Origin: Veillonella seminalis
GTDB taxonomy: Bacteria > Bacillota > Negativicutes > Veillonellales > Veillonellaceae
Length of the DNA: 64,000 bases
Direction of reading: 5' to 3'
NCBI RefSeq assembly: GCF_003992065.1
Contig: NZ_RQUZ01000012.1
Coordinates: 19,440 to 83,439 of the forward strand
Position 1 is the first letter of the stretch, and each line of letters begins with the position of its first letter. Both the position numbers and the translations under genes were made by a program. Shown piece after piece: positions 9,692 to 20,232 of this stretch. The notes beneath the pieces are model-generated. The model had not been told where the DNA came from. It did no database searches and saw only the letters and a list, made by a program, of their open reading frames with translations.

Positions 9692-9765
9692 TCACCACGG
9701 TATTACCAACCATTATTTTGAGTATCTCAGGTTGTATTCGTAACATTTTCTAGGAGGATTTTATT

Positions 9766-10023
9766 ATGGAAAAAGCAATTTTGTTGTCAGTAAGTGTATT
9801 TAGTGCTTGTTTAGCAGCAGGTTTGGCAGCGATAGCAGCAGCTATTGGTGACGCGATGGCAGTTCGTAAAGCATTTGAAGGTATGACTCGTCAGCCTGAA
9901 ATGGCCGGTAAAATTATGACTAATTTATTTATTTCCATCGGTTTGATCGAATCTATTCCTATCATTGCTACCGTTATCGCCATCGTACTTGTATTTACTG
10001 ATGTTATCGTTGGTAAATTATAA
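9766..10023 (+). CDS. atpE: ATP synthase F0 subunit c
   Basis: 85-residue double-helix hairpin that forms the rotor ring. The polar loop is RQPE at residues 42-45 and the ion-binding carboxylate is Glu62 in GLIESIPII. Ser63 follows it, as in Na+-binding rings, but the Gln32 position of those rings is Asp29 here (see findings). A good AGGAGG precedes the ATG. The 74-nt gap before it and the strong site fit the high c-subunit stoichiometry. Confidence 0.95.
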   Translation: MEKAILLSVSVFSACLAAGLAAIAAAIGDAMAVRKAFEGMTRQPEMAGKIMTNLFISIGLIESIPIIATVIAIVLVFTDVIVGKL

Positions 10024-10096
10024 TTCGGTTCTTTATTAAATTGAACAGACATAAGAAGGCAAGTTATAATTCCAAGTTTAAGAGGGGGTTACGCCG

Positions 10097-10588
10097 TTGG
10101 TAGAAATAAACGGTACATTGCTGGTTCAATTTATAAATTTCTTTATTTTAGTTGCTATTTTAGCAAAATTTGCGTTTAAACCTTTAGTCGGTGTGATGGA
10201 AGCCCGTCGCAAGAAGATTGAAGGCGATTTGGCGAATGCACAGGCTACTTTGGATTCTGCGGAAGCTACCAAAAAAGAGTATGAAGCACAATTAGCCAAT
10301 GCTCGTAAAGAAGCTCAAGCGATTGTTGAAAAGGCAGCCCAGTTGGCTGAACGGAATACGCAGGCTCAAATTAAGGAATTAAAAGAACAGCTAGTACGTG
10401 AAAAAGAAGAAGCTCGTAACGAAATTGCCCGTGAACAAGCTAAAGCAATGGAAAAAATGCGTGAAGATATGATTACACTTTCCATGGCTATTGCCGGCAA
10501 AATTGTTGCTAAGAATATGGATAGTCAGGTTAATGTGGACCTTGTTAAAGAAGCCATTGAAAAGCTTGACAGTAAAGCATTAGGGTGA
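10097..10588 (+). CDS. atpF: ATP synthase F0 subunit b
   Basis: 163-residue peripheral-stalk protein: one N-terminal membrane helix (about residues 5-27), then a long charged helix rich in Ala, Glu, Lys and Arg that forms the b-b coiled coil, and a C-terminal part that contacts delta. The start is read as TTG at 10097 after AGAGGGGG, because no ATG or GTG lies in a suitable place. It ends one codon before atpH. Confidence 0.92.
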   Translation: MVEINGTLLVQFINFFILVAILAKFAFKPLVGVMEARRKKIEGDLANAQATLDSAEATKKEYEAQLANARKEAQAIVEKAAQLAERNTQAQIKELKEQLVREKEEARNEIAREQAKAMEKMREDMITLSMAIAGKIVAKNMDSQVNVDLVKEAIEKLDSKALG

Positions 10589-10593
10589 TTGGT

Positions 10594-11160
10594 ATGAGCG
10601 TAGACATTGTAACAGATAAATACAGTACCGCTATCTTTGAATTGGCGCAGGAACAGCAAATTCTGGAACAAATGGAAACGGATCTTTCCTATGTAAAAGA
10701 AGTTATGGATACGCAGCCTGAATTAGGCACCTTATTGTTGTACCCGGCCCTCGATGCAGAGGCAAAATGCAATGTTTTGGCCAAAATATTCGGTGAAGCC
10801 ATTAATACGATGGCCCTTAACACCTTATTTGTTATGGTCAAACGCGGACGCATACGGTATATTCAGTCTGCCATTGCGGAGTTTATTAACAAAGCACGGG
10901 AAGCACGTGGCATTTTCTCAGCCACTGTTACAGTGAGCGAAGCAATGCCGGACGAAATTTATACGCAGTTGGCCGATAAATTAAAAGCGATTACGGGTAA
11001 GCAGTATATTTTTACAATCAAAGTGGATCCAAAAATTTTGGGTGGTTTTATCATCCAAATCGGAGATACGCGTATTGATGCAAGTTTAATGCGTCGTATG
11101 GAGGATTTAAAGAAATATTTGCTTAAGTCCGATACAACAGAGATTGGGGTGAATGGTTAA
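10594..11160 (+). CDS. atpH: ATP synthase F1 subunit delta
   Basis: 188-residue stator subunit (OSCP-like) joining the b stalk to the top of F1. An all-helical N-terminal domain is followed by a C-terminal [20 protein letters not shown] segment that is the family signature. ATG 10594 is preferred to an in-frame GTG at 10585 that would overlap the atpF stop. The stop is 2 nt before atpA. Confidence 0.92.
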   Translation: MSVDIVTDKYSTAIFELAQEQQILEQMETDLSYVKEVMDTQPELGTLLLYPALDAEAKCNVLAKIFGEAINTMALNTLFVMVKRGRIRYIQSAIAEFINKAREARGIFSATVTVSEAMPDEIYTQLADKLKAITGKQYIFTIKVDPKILGGFIIQIGDTRIDASLMRRMEDLKKYLLKSDTTEIGVNG

Positions 11161-11162
11161 GT

Positions 11163-12701
11163 ATGAAAATGAAGCCTGAAGAAATTACTGCCATAATTAA
11201 ACAGCAGATTCAGGACTATGATGTAGAACTTAACGTTGATGATGTGGGTACCGTACTTGAAGTAGGTGACGGTATTGCGCATATTTACGGTCTTGAAAAG
11301 GCCATGGCAGGTGAATTATTAGAATTACCTCATGGTGTTTATGGGATGGTACAGAACCTCGAATTAGATAACGTAGGGGCTGTATTATTAGGTAATGATT
11401 TCCTTATTAAAGAAGGGGACCAGGTACGCCGCACAGGTCGTATCATGCAGGTTCCTGTAGGTGAACAGCTTATCGGTCGTGTAGTAAATGCTTTGGGCCA
11501 GCCGATTGACGGCAAAGGCGCCATTACAGCAGAAACCTATCGACCTATCGAATATCCGGCACCGGGCATTGCGGATCGTAAATCCGTATTCCAACCGTTG
11601 CAGACCGGTTTGAAAGCAATCGACGCCATGGTACCGATTGGTCGAGGCCAACGTGAACTTATTATCGGTGACCGCGGTACCGGTAAATCGGCGATTGCCA
11701 TCGATACGATCTTGAATCAAAAAGGTCAGGATGTAATTTGTATCTACGTAGCTATCGGTCAGAAAGAATCTACCGTTGCACGTGTTGTACAGAAATTACA
11801 GGAAGCCGGCGCTATGGACTACACTATCGTAGTATCGGCCGGTGCATCTGAAGGCGCTCCTATGCAGTATATCGCTCCGTATGCGGGTGTTGCTATGGGC
11901 GAACATTTCATGTATCAAGGTAAACATGTACTTTGCGTATATGATGATTTGTCCAAACAGGCAGCGGCATATCGTGCCATGAGTTTGTTACTTCGTCGTC
12001 CGCCGGGACGTGAAGCATATCCTGGTGACGTATTCTATTTACATTCTCGTTTGTTAGAACGAGCTGCTAAATTATCTGATGAATTGGGTGGCGGTTCCAT
12101 TACGGCTTTGCCGATTATTGAAACCCAGGCCGGCGACGTATCGGCTTACATCCCTACGAACGTAATTTCCATTACGGACGGTCAGATTTTCCTTGGCACC
12201 GATATGTTCTACTCCGGGATTCGTCCGGCTGTTGACGTAGGTTTGTCCGTATCGCGTGTAGGCGGTAGTGCACAGATTAAAGCGATGAAACAAGTTGCCG
12301 GTAAATTACGTCTTGATTTGGCTCAATATCGTGAATTAGCAGCGTTTGCGCAGTTCGGTTCCGACCTCGATAAATCGACAAAAGCACAGCTTGATCGCGG
12401 TGAACGTTTAACAGAAATGTTAAAACAGCCTCAGTATTCACCACTCAAAGTTGAAGAACAAGTAGTTTGTTTGTATGCCGGTATCAACGGTTATTTTGCT
12501 TCTATCGAAGTAGCCGATGTACCTGAATTCCAAAATGAATTATTACGCTATGTTCACAGCAACTACAGTGAAATTTTGACCAATATTCAAACATCCAGAA
12601 TATTAGACAAAGATACGGAAGAACTTTTGAAAAAAGCGATTAATGAATGCATTGAATCTTTCGGTACTTCCCATCACTTGATTACTTCTGAGGAGGCGTA
12701 G
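11163..12701 (+). CDS. atpA: ATP synthase F1 subunit alpha
   Basis: Non-catalytic nucleotide-binding subunit, 512 residues, normal length. The P-loop reads GDRGTGKSA where most bacteria have GDRQTGKT/S, so the usual Gln is Gly. The arginine finger region [13 protein letters not shown] is intact, as are the beta-barrel start and the helical C-terminus. Genes flank it in standard order with 2-3 nt gaps. A second in-frame ATG two codons on is possible as the start. Confidence 0.96.
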   Translation: MKMKPEEITAIIKQQIQDYDVELNVDDVGTVLEVGDGIAHIYGLEKAMAGELLELPHGVYGMVQNLELDNVGAVLLGNDFLIKEGDQVRRTGRIMQVPVGEQLIGRVVNALGQPIDGKGAITAETYRPIEYPAPGIADRKSVFQPLQTGLKAIDAMVPIGRGQRELIIGDRGTGKSAIAIDTILNQKGQDVICIYVAIGQKESTVARVVQKLQEAGAMDYTIVVSAGASEGAPMQYIAPYAGVAMGEHFMYQGKHVLCVYDDLSKQAAAYRAMSLLLRRPPGREAYPGDVFYLHSRLLERAAKLSDELGGGSITALPIIETQAGDVSAYIPTNVISITDGQIFLGTDMFYSGIRPAVDVGLSVSRVGGSAQIKAMKQVAGKLRLDLAQYRELAAFAQFGSDLDKSTKAQLDRGERLTEMLKQPQYSPLKVEEQVVCLYAGINGYFASIEVADVPEFQNELLRYVHSNYSEILTNIQTSRILDKDTEELLKKAINECIESFGTSHHLITSEEA

Positions 12702-12704
12702 GCG

Positions 12705-13571
12705 ATGAGCAGTGCACAGGATTTACGTAAGCGCATTAAGAGTGTTACTAATACGCAGCAGATTACCAAAGCCATGAAAATGGTAGCATCTGCTCGATTG
12801 CGCCGTGCACAGGCCAAAGCAAAATCTACGGAACCATATGCAAAAAAGTTAGGTCAAATCCTCACGAATGTATCCGCTACATTAGATGCTGAGGTGTTGG
12901 CGTCCTATCCGTTAACAATGGTACGCGATGTGTCGCGAACTTGTTACATCTTGATTGGCGCCGATAAAGGCTTAGCTGGTGCTTATACCAGTAACTTGAT
13001 TAAATATTTTGCGCATGAAACACATGAAAAAGCATCTGATACGTATGAAACGATTACCGTAGGCCGCAAACCGACGGAATATCTGCAGTATCATCAGTAT
13101 CCGGTGACACATTCTCATGTAGGGTTTTCCGATAAACCGGATTACAGTCATGCCAAACAAATTGTACAAGAAGCATCTAAGCTGTTTTTAGATGGCGAAG
13201 TTGATGAAGTTATTTTGATTTATACTCATTTCGTAAACTCTTTGACGCAGAATGTGACCAGCGTAAAATTATTGCCGGTTATCACAGAACCGCATCATGA
13301 GGGCGAACTTAACGAATTGTATATTTACGAACCTTCAGAAAAAGCCATTTATGATCAATTGTTGCCTAAATATTTGGAAATTACTGTGTATAACGCTTTA
13401 TTGCAAGCTTCCGCCAGTGAGCTTGGTGCTCGCATGACGGCTATGACTTCTGCAACAGATAATGCAGGAGATTTAATCAGCACACTTAATTTGGAATACA
13501 ATAAATTACGACAAGCCGGCATTACCAATGAAATTTCTGAAATTGTCGGTGGCGCTAATGCCTTGCAATAG
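12705..13571 (+). CDS. atpG: ATP synthase F1 subunit gamma
   Basis: Central rotor shaft, 288 residues. The N-terminal helix SAQDLRKRIKSVTNTQQITK and the C-terminal helix with ASELGARMTAMTSATDNA are the two coiled-coil arms that turn inside the alpha-beta ring. GAGGAGGCG lies just before the ATG. It sits between atpA and atpD with a 31-nt gap after it. Confidence 0.95.
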   Translation: MSSAQDLRKRIKSVTNTQQITKAMKMVASARLRRAQAKAKSTEPYAKKLGQILTNVSATLDAEVLASYPLTMVRDVSRTCYILIGADKGLAGAYTSNLIKYFAHETHEKASDTYETITVGRKPTEYLQYHQYPVTHSHVGFSDKPDYSHAKQIVQEASKLFLDGEVDEVILIYTHFVNSLTQNVTSVKLLPVITEPHHEGELNELYIYEPSEKAIYDQLLPKYLEITVYNALLQASASELGARMTAMTSATDNAGDLISTLNLEYNKLRQAGITNEISEIVGGANALQ

Positions 13572-13602
13572 GTATAACTACAAAGGAGGAGAGACCTCTT
13601 AA

Positions 13603-15027
<1,425 letters not shown>

Positions 15028-15030
15028 TTC

Positions 15031-15444
15031 ATGAGTAGCGGCAAGACCATGCATCTGGATGTAATTACCCCTGACAAGACGGCCTTTTCGGGTGATGTCA
15101 ATTTTGTTGTCGTGCGTACTGAAATGGGCGAACTCGGTATCTTACCACGCCACGCCGATTTAGTGGTTGCCTTGGAAATTGCACCGTTGCGTGTAGATTT
15201 ACCGGACGGCACTCGTCATTTTATGGCCAACTTCGGCGGTTTTTTGGAAATCAAAGACAATGTGATTACCGTTGTAACACCGAATTGCGAATTGCCTGAA
15301 GAAATTGACGTAGAACGTGCTAAACGGGCTAAGGCACGTGCGGAAGAACGTCTCGCATCTAAGAATGCAGAGATTGATTTTCATCGTGCTGAGTTGGCTT
15401 TACAACGATCGCTGTTACGTCTTGATGTAAAAAATAAAGCGTAA
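15031..15444 (+). CDS. atpC: ATP synthase F1 subunit epsilon
   Basis: 137-residue rotor subunit: an N-terminal beta-sandwich (LDVITPDKTAFSGDVNFVVV and GELGILPRHADLV) followed by a two-helix C-terminal domain rich in Arg and Ala that can inhibit rotation. It is the last gene of the operon, 3 nt after atpD and followed by a clear terminator. Confidence 0.94.
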   Translation: MSSGKTMHLDVITPDKTAFSGDVNFVVVRTEMGELGILPRHADLVVALEIAPLRVDLPDGTRHFMANFGGFLEIKDNVITVVTPNCELPEEIDVERAKRAKARAEERLASKNAEIDFHRAELALQRSLLRLDVKNKA

Positions 15445-15492
15445 GCGATTACAAATTACTAAAAATGCAAATATAATTGCAAGCACAATTTA

Positions 15493-15518
15493 GGGACTGC
15501 TACGGCAGTCCCTTTTTT
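15493..15518 (+). terminator. Intrinsic terminator of the ATP synthase operon
   Basis: GGGACTGC and GCAGTCCC form a perfect 8-bp stem with a TACG tetraloop, followed by six T. It lies 48 nt after the atpC stop. Confidence 0.9.
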
Positions 15519-15633
15519 GATGTTTGAAGAAATTTTTTTTGATGTATGGAGCAATCTTTTTTTGATGTATGGAGCAATCTTTTTTTGATGTATGGAGTAA
15601 TCTATTTTTTTATGTTTGGAGCCATCTATTTTT
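15519..15633. repeat. Degenerate tandem array, about 23-bp unit, five copies
   Basis: Units of 22-25 bp with the pattern GATGTATGGAGCAATC followed by about seven T begin at 15519, 15541, 15564, 15587 and 15612. The copies at 15541 and 15564 are identical; the others have substitutions. The first T run belongs to the terminator, so each unit resembles a spread copy of the terminator tail. Confidence 0.8.
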
Positions 15634-15934
15634 GATAATTGGATCGTTTTTTATTTTAATAAAAAAATTGAATTATAATGCTATGTATTGAATCGTTTGC
15701 CAGAGAAATTTAATTCAGAATGCGTAATAGGAGTAGACTAGTTTATAGTTGTTGATTAATGTTTGCTATAGTTCCGGACTATAACAAGCTGTGCTTTTGA
15801 GATTATTCATAAGTATCGGGATTACAGTTAAATTGTAATTTTTTCGCCAAAATTATACTATAAATCGAGTTAGCTTCATAATTTTCGAAATAACTCAAAG
15901 TGTCCACTGTCAAAAGAATGACGTAAAACTCTTG
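15634..15934. other. AT-rich spacer with no recognised feature
   Basis: Between the tandem array and the metA promoter I see no convincing gene, RNA or strong hairpin. Short frames here lack ribosome sites. Confidence 0.5.
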
Positions 15935-15963
15935 TTGACAGCTTTTTGAATGATTGGTATAGT
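15935..15963 (+). promoter_or_regulatory. Strong sigma-A promoter of the metA leader
   Basis: Perfect -35 TTGACA (15935-15940), a 17-bp spacer and -10 TATAGT (15958-15963). Transcription would begin near 15970, directly at the T-box leader. Confidence 0.85.
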
Positions 15964-15969
15964 AGTCAC

Positions 15970-16347
15970 ATCGATAACGACAGCAAGTCATCGATAGCCT
16001 ACATTAACATACAGAATCGACGATGAAGAGATAAGTAATCGCAGAGCGTTGGCACAGAGAGTCCCGTAAGGTGGAAGGGGATGCAAAAGAATGCGAGGAA
16101 AATGGTCTTGGAGTATCCGAGGTGGAATGCGTAAGCTTTAGTCTCGGCGGATGCAACCGTTATAATGCCACGGTATAACCTTACGAATAGAGTCATATAG
16201 TTAAGATACTTTAAGAATAAGTACGACATAATTTTATTTTGTAAGACGTACCGGCTGAGGGCAGAGCCGTGAGGCTTTGCTAAATCAAGGTGGTAACATG
16301 TTATAGACGTCCTTGTTCACAGCGGTGAATAGAGGATGTTTTTTTTT
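15970..16347 (+). promoter_or_regulatory. T-box leader, probably methionyl-tRNA sensing
   Basis: Conserved T-box landmarks appear in order. GATGAAGAGATAAGTA (about 16022) opens stem I, AGAGAGTCCC is the AG-bulge region, GAAAATGGTCTTGGAG is the specifier side, and AAGGTGGTAACATG (16287-16300) is the T-box itself. The antiterminator pairs CAAGG (16286-16290) with CCTTG (16311-16315). The competing terminator pairs ACGTCCT with AGGATGT and ends in nine T (16339-16347). The most likely specifier is ATG at 16102-16104, which fits methionine and the metA gene downstream. Uncharged initiator-independent tRNA-Met would therefore permit readthrough. Confidence 0.8.
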
Positions 16348-16600
16348 ACCGATTTTTATGGCATAGTAATACTAATCAACTTGCTGATAGCAAACTGAAA
16401 GTAGTATATGTTAATGGCATTAACCACCGTAAACGAACAACAGAGTTGAGAGGCTGTTGCTCGGAGGGGCAGTGAGTTAATAAAATGATAGGCACTAAGC
16501 AATGAGTTTTACAATGTTTGAGAAAAAAGAGAGACTTTGGGGATTCGGTTTTGAAAGTTTTCTATAAAGAAAGGATTTGAGTATAGGAACTTAGAGATTC

Positions 16601-16671
16601 AGATTTGAGAAAGACGAGCAGTTTAGTAAGAGGGGTTAGAGTGTTAATCATTAAGATTTGAGAAAGATGAG
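16601..16671. repeat. Purine-rich spacer with an 18-nt direct repeat before metA
   Basis: AGATTTGAGAAAGACGAG (16601-16618) recurs with one change at 16654-16671, in a purine-rich 360-nt stretch between the T-box terminator and metA. No gene is visible there. It may simply be a long untranslated leader. Confidence 0.5.
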
Positions 16672-16709
16672 AAAAGAGAGTACGGGCTTGGGGGAAGGAG
16701 TGATGCAAA

Positions 16710-17651
16710 ATGCCCATAACGGTAGTGAAAGACTTGCCGGCCATTGCTAAACTGGCAGAAGAAAATATCTTCGTCATGGACACGGTAAGAGCTGAAACAC
16801 AAGATATTCGGCCGCTACAAATATTAATCGTTAATCTGATGCCGACGAAAGAAGTAACGGAAACACAGATTTTAAGAGCATTAAGCAATACGCCGTTGCA
16901 ACTGGACATTACCTTACTACATATGGCGAGTCACAAGGCAGCACACACATCAGAACATCACCTCAGTTCGTTTTATCGGACTTTCGATGAAATCAAAGAC
17001 AAGTTTTATGACGGTATGATTATCACCGGCGCACCAATTGAATTGATGCCGTTTGAAGAAGTGAATTACTGGCAGGAACTGACCGAGATTATGGATTGGA
17101 GTGAAAATCATGTATACTCCACGCTCTACATCTGCTGGGGAGCGCAAGCCGGTTTGTATTATCACTTCGGTATCGACAAAGAATTGTTGCCGACGAAGCT
17201 GTTCGGGGTTTTTGAAAACGAAGTCCTTAACAAAAGGCCAATGCTGCTTCGCGGTATGGATGAGATTTTCTACATGCCCCATTCAAGGCACACGACCGTG
17301 TCGGTTGATGAGATAAAAGCAAATCCGAATTTGGAGATTTTAGCTGCTTCTGAAAAAGCCGGCGCAGCCATAGTTCGCAGCCTCGATAACAAACACATCT
17401 TTGTGTTCGGCCATTCCGAGTACGATCGAGATACCTTGCAGCGGGAATATGAACGGGATAAAAACTTGGGACTCGATATTGACGTTCCTGAAAATTACTA
17501 TCCTGACGATGATCCGACGAAAGCACCTATCGTGCGTTGGCGGTCAACAGGGACGCTGATTTTTACCAATTGGCTGAACTATTACGTATACCAGGAAACA
17601 CCGTATATTATTGAACAGATTCAAAAAATGAAACAACAACGAAATTGTTAG
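16710..17651 (+). CDS. metA: Homoserine O-acetyltransferase (MetA family)
   Basis: Cytoplasmic enzyme acylating homoserine, the first committed step of methionine synthesis. 313 residues. The catalytic Cys142 lies in [10 protein letters not shown], with His235 and Glu237 in VFGHSEYD. The acyl-CoA selector is Glu111 (APIELMPF); published work on the family associates Glu with acetyl-CoA and Gly with succinyl-CoA, so acetyl transfer is expected despite the succinyltransferase name. AAGGAG lies 9 nt before the ATG. It sits behind a T-box and ahead of metY. Confidence 0.94.
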   Translation: MPITVVKDLPAIAKLAEENIFVMDTVRAETQDIRPLQILIVNLMPTKEVTETQILRALSNTPLQLDITLLHMASHKAAHTSEHHLSSFYRTFDEIKDKFYDGMIITGAPIELMPFEEVNYWQELTEIMDWSENHVYSTLYICWGAQAGLYYHFGIDKELLPTKLFGVFENEVLNKRPMLLRGMDEIFYMPHSRHTTVSVDEIKANPNLEILAASEKAGAAIVRSLDNKHIFVFGHSEYDRDTLQREYERDKNLGLDIDVPENYYPDDDPTKAPIVRWRSTGTLIFTNWLNYYVYQETPYIIEQIQKMKQQRNC

Positions 17652-17764
17652 TTACAGACATGGCGTAAAGAGAGAGATGCTAAGAGCTGTCAAATATAAA
17701 ATAAAGAGAGATTAGGGATTGTCGGCGTGAGAAACCGACAGAGAGAAAAAGGAGAGATTTTATT

Positions 17765-19036
17765 ATGAGCAAACAGTACAAATTCGAAACCATCCAATTA
17801 CATGAAGGTCAAGTTATCGACGAAACAGGTGCCCGTGCGGTGCCGATTCACCAAACTACAAGCTATGTATTTAAAGATGCACAACAGGCAGCTGATCGCT
17901 TTGCCCTTCGCGATCCGGGTGCTATCTATTCCCGCCTAGGGACACCGACTAACGACGTTCTTGAAAAACGCGTAGCGGCTTTAGAAGGTGGTGCCGGTGC
18001 CTTATCCGTAGGTTCCGGTTCGGCAGCTATTACTTACGCGATTGAAAACGTAGCCGGTACCGGCGATAACATTATCGCAGCCTCCACTTTATACGGTGGT
18101 ACCTATAATTTGTTCAGCTCCACTTTGCCTCGTTTTGGCATTACGACTAAATTCGTTGATCCTGATGATTTGAGTGCTTTTGAAAAAGCTATCGATGACC
18201 GCACTAAAGCGATTTATGTGGAAACCATCGGTAATCCGAACATCAACCTTGTGGATATTCAAGCTGTGGCGGATATTGCCCATAAACACGGCATCATCCT
18301 TATTGTAGATAATACTTTCGGTACCCCATACCTTATTCGCCCGATTGAGCATGGTGCCGACGTGGTAGTGCATTCCGCCACTAAATTCTTAGGCGGTCAC
18401 GGTACAACAATTGCCGGTGTTATCGTTGAAAGCGGTAAATTCGACTATAAAGCCAGCGGTCGTTACCCGGATTTTGTAGCCGGTGACGTTCATTATAACG
18501 GTCTTGTATATGCTGATTTACCGATTCCTTTCACTGTAAAAGTTCGTGCTCAGTTGCTCCGTGATACCGGTGCTGCTTTGACACCGCTCGCTGCATGGCT
18601 CATTTTACAAGGCATTGAAACCTTGTCCTTACGTGTAGAACGCCATGTTGAAAATACCCGTAAAATCATCGACTTCTTGGCTAACCATCCAAAAGTTGCT
18701 TGGGTTAACTATCCGGAATTGAAAGACAGTAAATACAAAGCCTTGGCTGATAAATACTATCCAAAAGGCGTTGGTTCTATCTTCACTTTCGGTATTAAAG
18801 GCGGCAAAGCTGAAGGCATTAAATTCGTAGATGCCCTTGAGATTTTCTCCAACTTGGCTAACGTAGGCGATGCGAAATCCCTCGTAATTCATCCGTCCAG
18901 CACAACTCATGCACAGCTTAATGAAGCAGAGCAAAAAGCAGCCGGCGTAACTCCGGATATGATTCGTATCTCCGTGGGGATTGAAAACGTGGAGGATTTG
19001 ATCGATGATTTGGCACAAGCTTTGGAACACGTTTAA
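17765..19036 (+). CDS. metY: O-acetylhomoserine sulfhydrylase (PLP enzyme)
   Basis: 423-residue PLP enzyme of the Cys/Met metabolism family making homocysteine (with sulfide) from O-acetylhomoserine. The PLP lysine is Lys207 in [11 protein letters not shown], with Asp182 in VDNTFGTP and the phosphate-binding [10 protein letters not shown] loop. Its length and the C-terminal [15 protein letters not shown] block fit MetY rather than the shorter MetB/MetC. It follows metA by 113 nt and probably shares its T-box control. MetA using acetyl-CoA supplies its substrate. Confidence 0.92.
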   Translation: MSKQYKFETIQLHEGQVIDETGARAVPIHQTTSYVFKDAQQAADRFALRDPGAIYSRLGTPTNDVLEKRVAALEGGAGALSVGSGSAAITYAIENVAGTGDNIIAASTLYGGTYNLFSSTLPRFGITTKFVDPDDLSAFEKAIDDRTKAIYVETIGNPNINLVDIQAVADIAHKHGIILIVDNTFGTPYLIRPIEHGADVVVHSATKFLGGHGTTIAGVIVESGKFDYKASGRYPDFVAGDVHYNGLVYADLPIPFTVKVRAQLLRDTGAALTPLAAWLILQGIETLSLRVERHVENTRKIIDFLANHPKVAWVNYPELKDSKYKALADKYYPKGVGSIFTFGIKGGKAEGIKFVDALEIFSNLANVGDAKSLVIHPSSTTHAQLNEAEQKAAGVTPDMIRISVGIENVEDLIDDLAQALEHV

Positions 19037-19160
19037 GTCGGCGAATTTGAATAAACAAAATAAACCAATTAAGCAAATTACAGCTTTCAATTTAATTAAT
19101 CCGGCTAAAAATGAATATGCTTTTACGCTGTACTGGTGGTATTAAGCGTTCATTACTTTA

Positions 19161-19230
19161 ATTGCGAAATAACTTCACATTTTGATTTGCAATACAACTT
19201 CACTACTTCAACTTACAATACAACTTAAAA
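19161..19230. repeat. Tandem array, 25-bp unit, about three copies
   Basis: Units at 19161, 19186 and 19211 share the pattern ttGCaATAcAACTTCAcattTtca. The first two are exactly 25 bp and the third is cut to about 20. The array lies between metY and its terminator. Confidence 0.65.
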
Positions 19231-19239
19231 ATTAAAAGA

Positions 19240-19275
19240 CAAAGCCCTTGCGTGTGAAATTCTGCAAGGGCTTTG
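19240..19275 (+). terminator. Terminator after metY
   Basis: CAAAGCCCTTGC and GCAAGGGCTTTG form a perfect 12-bp stem around a 12-nt loop. The following tract is TTATGTTATG rather than a pure T run. Confidence 0.75.
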
Positions 19276-19420
19276 TTATGTTATGCTTTGCTTTGCTATG
19301 TTGGAGGTTAATTATTTCAGTAATATCTTGCTTCGATTTATAAAATTTGATAAACATCGCTGCTTTATAGGGAATTTTGACAATTTCTATCAAATAACTG
19401 AGTATTTAATAATAAATAAC

Positions 19421-19451
19421 TTGACTTGAAGTTAGCTCAAAGGGGTACAAT
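19421..19451 (+). promoter_or_regulatory. MerR-type promoter with a 19-bp spacer
   Basis: TTGACT and TACAAT are separated by 19 bp, the overlong spacing typical of MerR-family targets. The spacer holds TTGA...TCAA (TTGAAGTTAGCTCAA), which resembles the operators of AdhR/NmlR-type regulators. It lies 67 nt upstream of the broken merR gene. Confidence 0.65.
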
Positions 19452-19517
19452 AATTACAGTAAATAAAGTGTCAAACGTATAATATAGAATAAACAAAAAT
19501 TACAAGGAGATGATACA

Positions 19518-19764
19518 ATGACAATAAAAGAAGTAGCTGAAAATTTGATATTACCACCGATACACTTCGTTATTATGAACGAATCGGCTTGATTCCAAGT
19601 GTGCCACGTACCGCTTCGGGTATTCGTGATTTTGACGAAGTAACTATTAATTGGGTTGAATTTGCCCTTTGCTTTAAAAAAGCAGGTGTACCTTTGGATG
19701 GCATCGTAGAATATGTAAAACTCGCTTTGTTATCATAGAGCAAATGGCGTTTCTGCAACATTAG
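19518..19764 (+). pseudogene. MerR family regulator, frameshifted and internally deleted
   Basis: The start MTIKEVAE is a normal MerR helix-turn-helix opening behind AAGGAGA. One base is missing near 19546, after which the next frame reads TTDTLRYYERIGLIP, the hallmark MerR wing, and continues through FALCFKKAGVPLDGIVEYV. The frame then stops at 19738. EQMAFLQH, the start of the usual dimer coiled coil, follows immediately in another frame (19738-19764), implying a deletion. The gene is therefore a remnant, although its promoter looks intact. Confidence 0.8.
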
Positions 19765-19810
19765 TTAAGAACTAGCCGCGAGAATATTTTATTTGCTGGG
19801 GAGAAGAGGT

Positions 19811-19882
19811 ATAAAAAAATATGTCCTCTCGCACCGCTGGGTTGCATGCAACAAGGCGATGTTCCGGGGACATATTTTTTAT
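19811..19882. repeat. Hairpin element C with T-rich tail
   Basis: ATAAAAAAATATGTCC (19811-19826) pairs with GGACATATTTTTTAT (19868-19882); the interior holds the palindrome TTGCATGCAA. The last 32 nt recur with four changes at 22514-22545. It may act as a terminator in either direction. Confidence 0.6.
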
Positions 19883-19947
19883 TTGGGAATTATCATATCA
19901 ATTTAAAACATAGTTCTGTTATATTGCAAGATAAGTAAAATGGTGTT

Positions 19948-19970
19948 TTTCTTTCTTTCTTTCTTTCTTT
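19948..19970. repeat. TTTC simple repeat
   Basis: About five consecutive TTTC units in non-coding DNA. No reading frame crosses it, so there is no basis for calling phase variation. Confidence 0.8.
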
Positions 19971-19980
19971 TCCTGCGGAA

Positions 19981-20232
19981 ATTATAAAATATTGGGCGTA
20001 ACCGGAGTATTGCTTAAGAATAGATAATGTATGTAAAGGGTCCCACGTCTTCTGAAGCATCCCTTTTGCTACGTGTAGCCAGGGTGCAAGGAAGGCGTGG
20101 GGACCCTTTATTGTTTTAATTAAGATATTTCGGATTACACCAAAGCTTTTTAAATACTTAACTCATATAAAAGATATCCAATGCTTTTATATGGGGATTA
20201 GTGATTTCCGGTTACGCTTGATATTTTATAAT
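19981..20232. repeat. Long inverted repeat A with conserved 43-nt core
   Basis: The core TGAAGCATCCC...CAAGGAAGG (20053-20095) is identical to that of element B at 22909-22951. The inner arms AAAGGGTCCCACG and GCGTGGGGACCCTTT pair around it. Further out, ATTATAAAATATT..GCGTAACCGG (19981-20005) pairs with the sequence at 20207-20232, reaching the hxlR stop codon. The left arm matches the reverse complement of the right arm with about 70 nt missing. The core folds as GCA-CCC/GGGTGC topped by GCTA-CGTG-TAGC. Confidence 0.75.

Noticed and set aside
19948..19970. Phase-variable TTTC tract
   Set aside because: It lies in non-coding DNA with no promoter or gene frame that would be switched.
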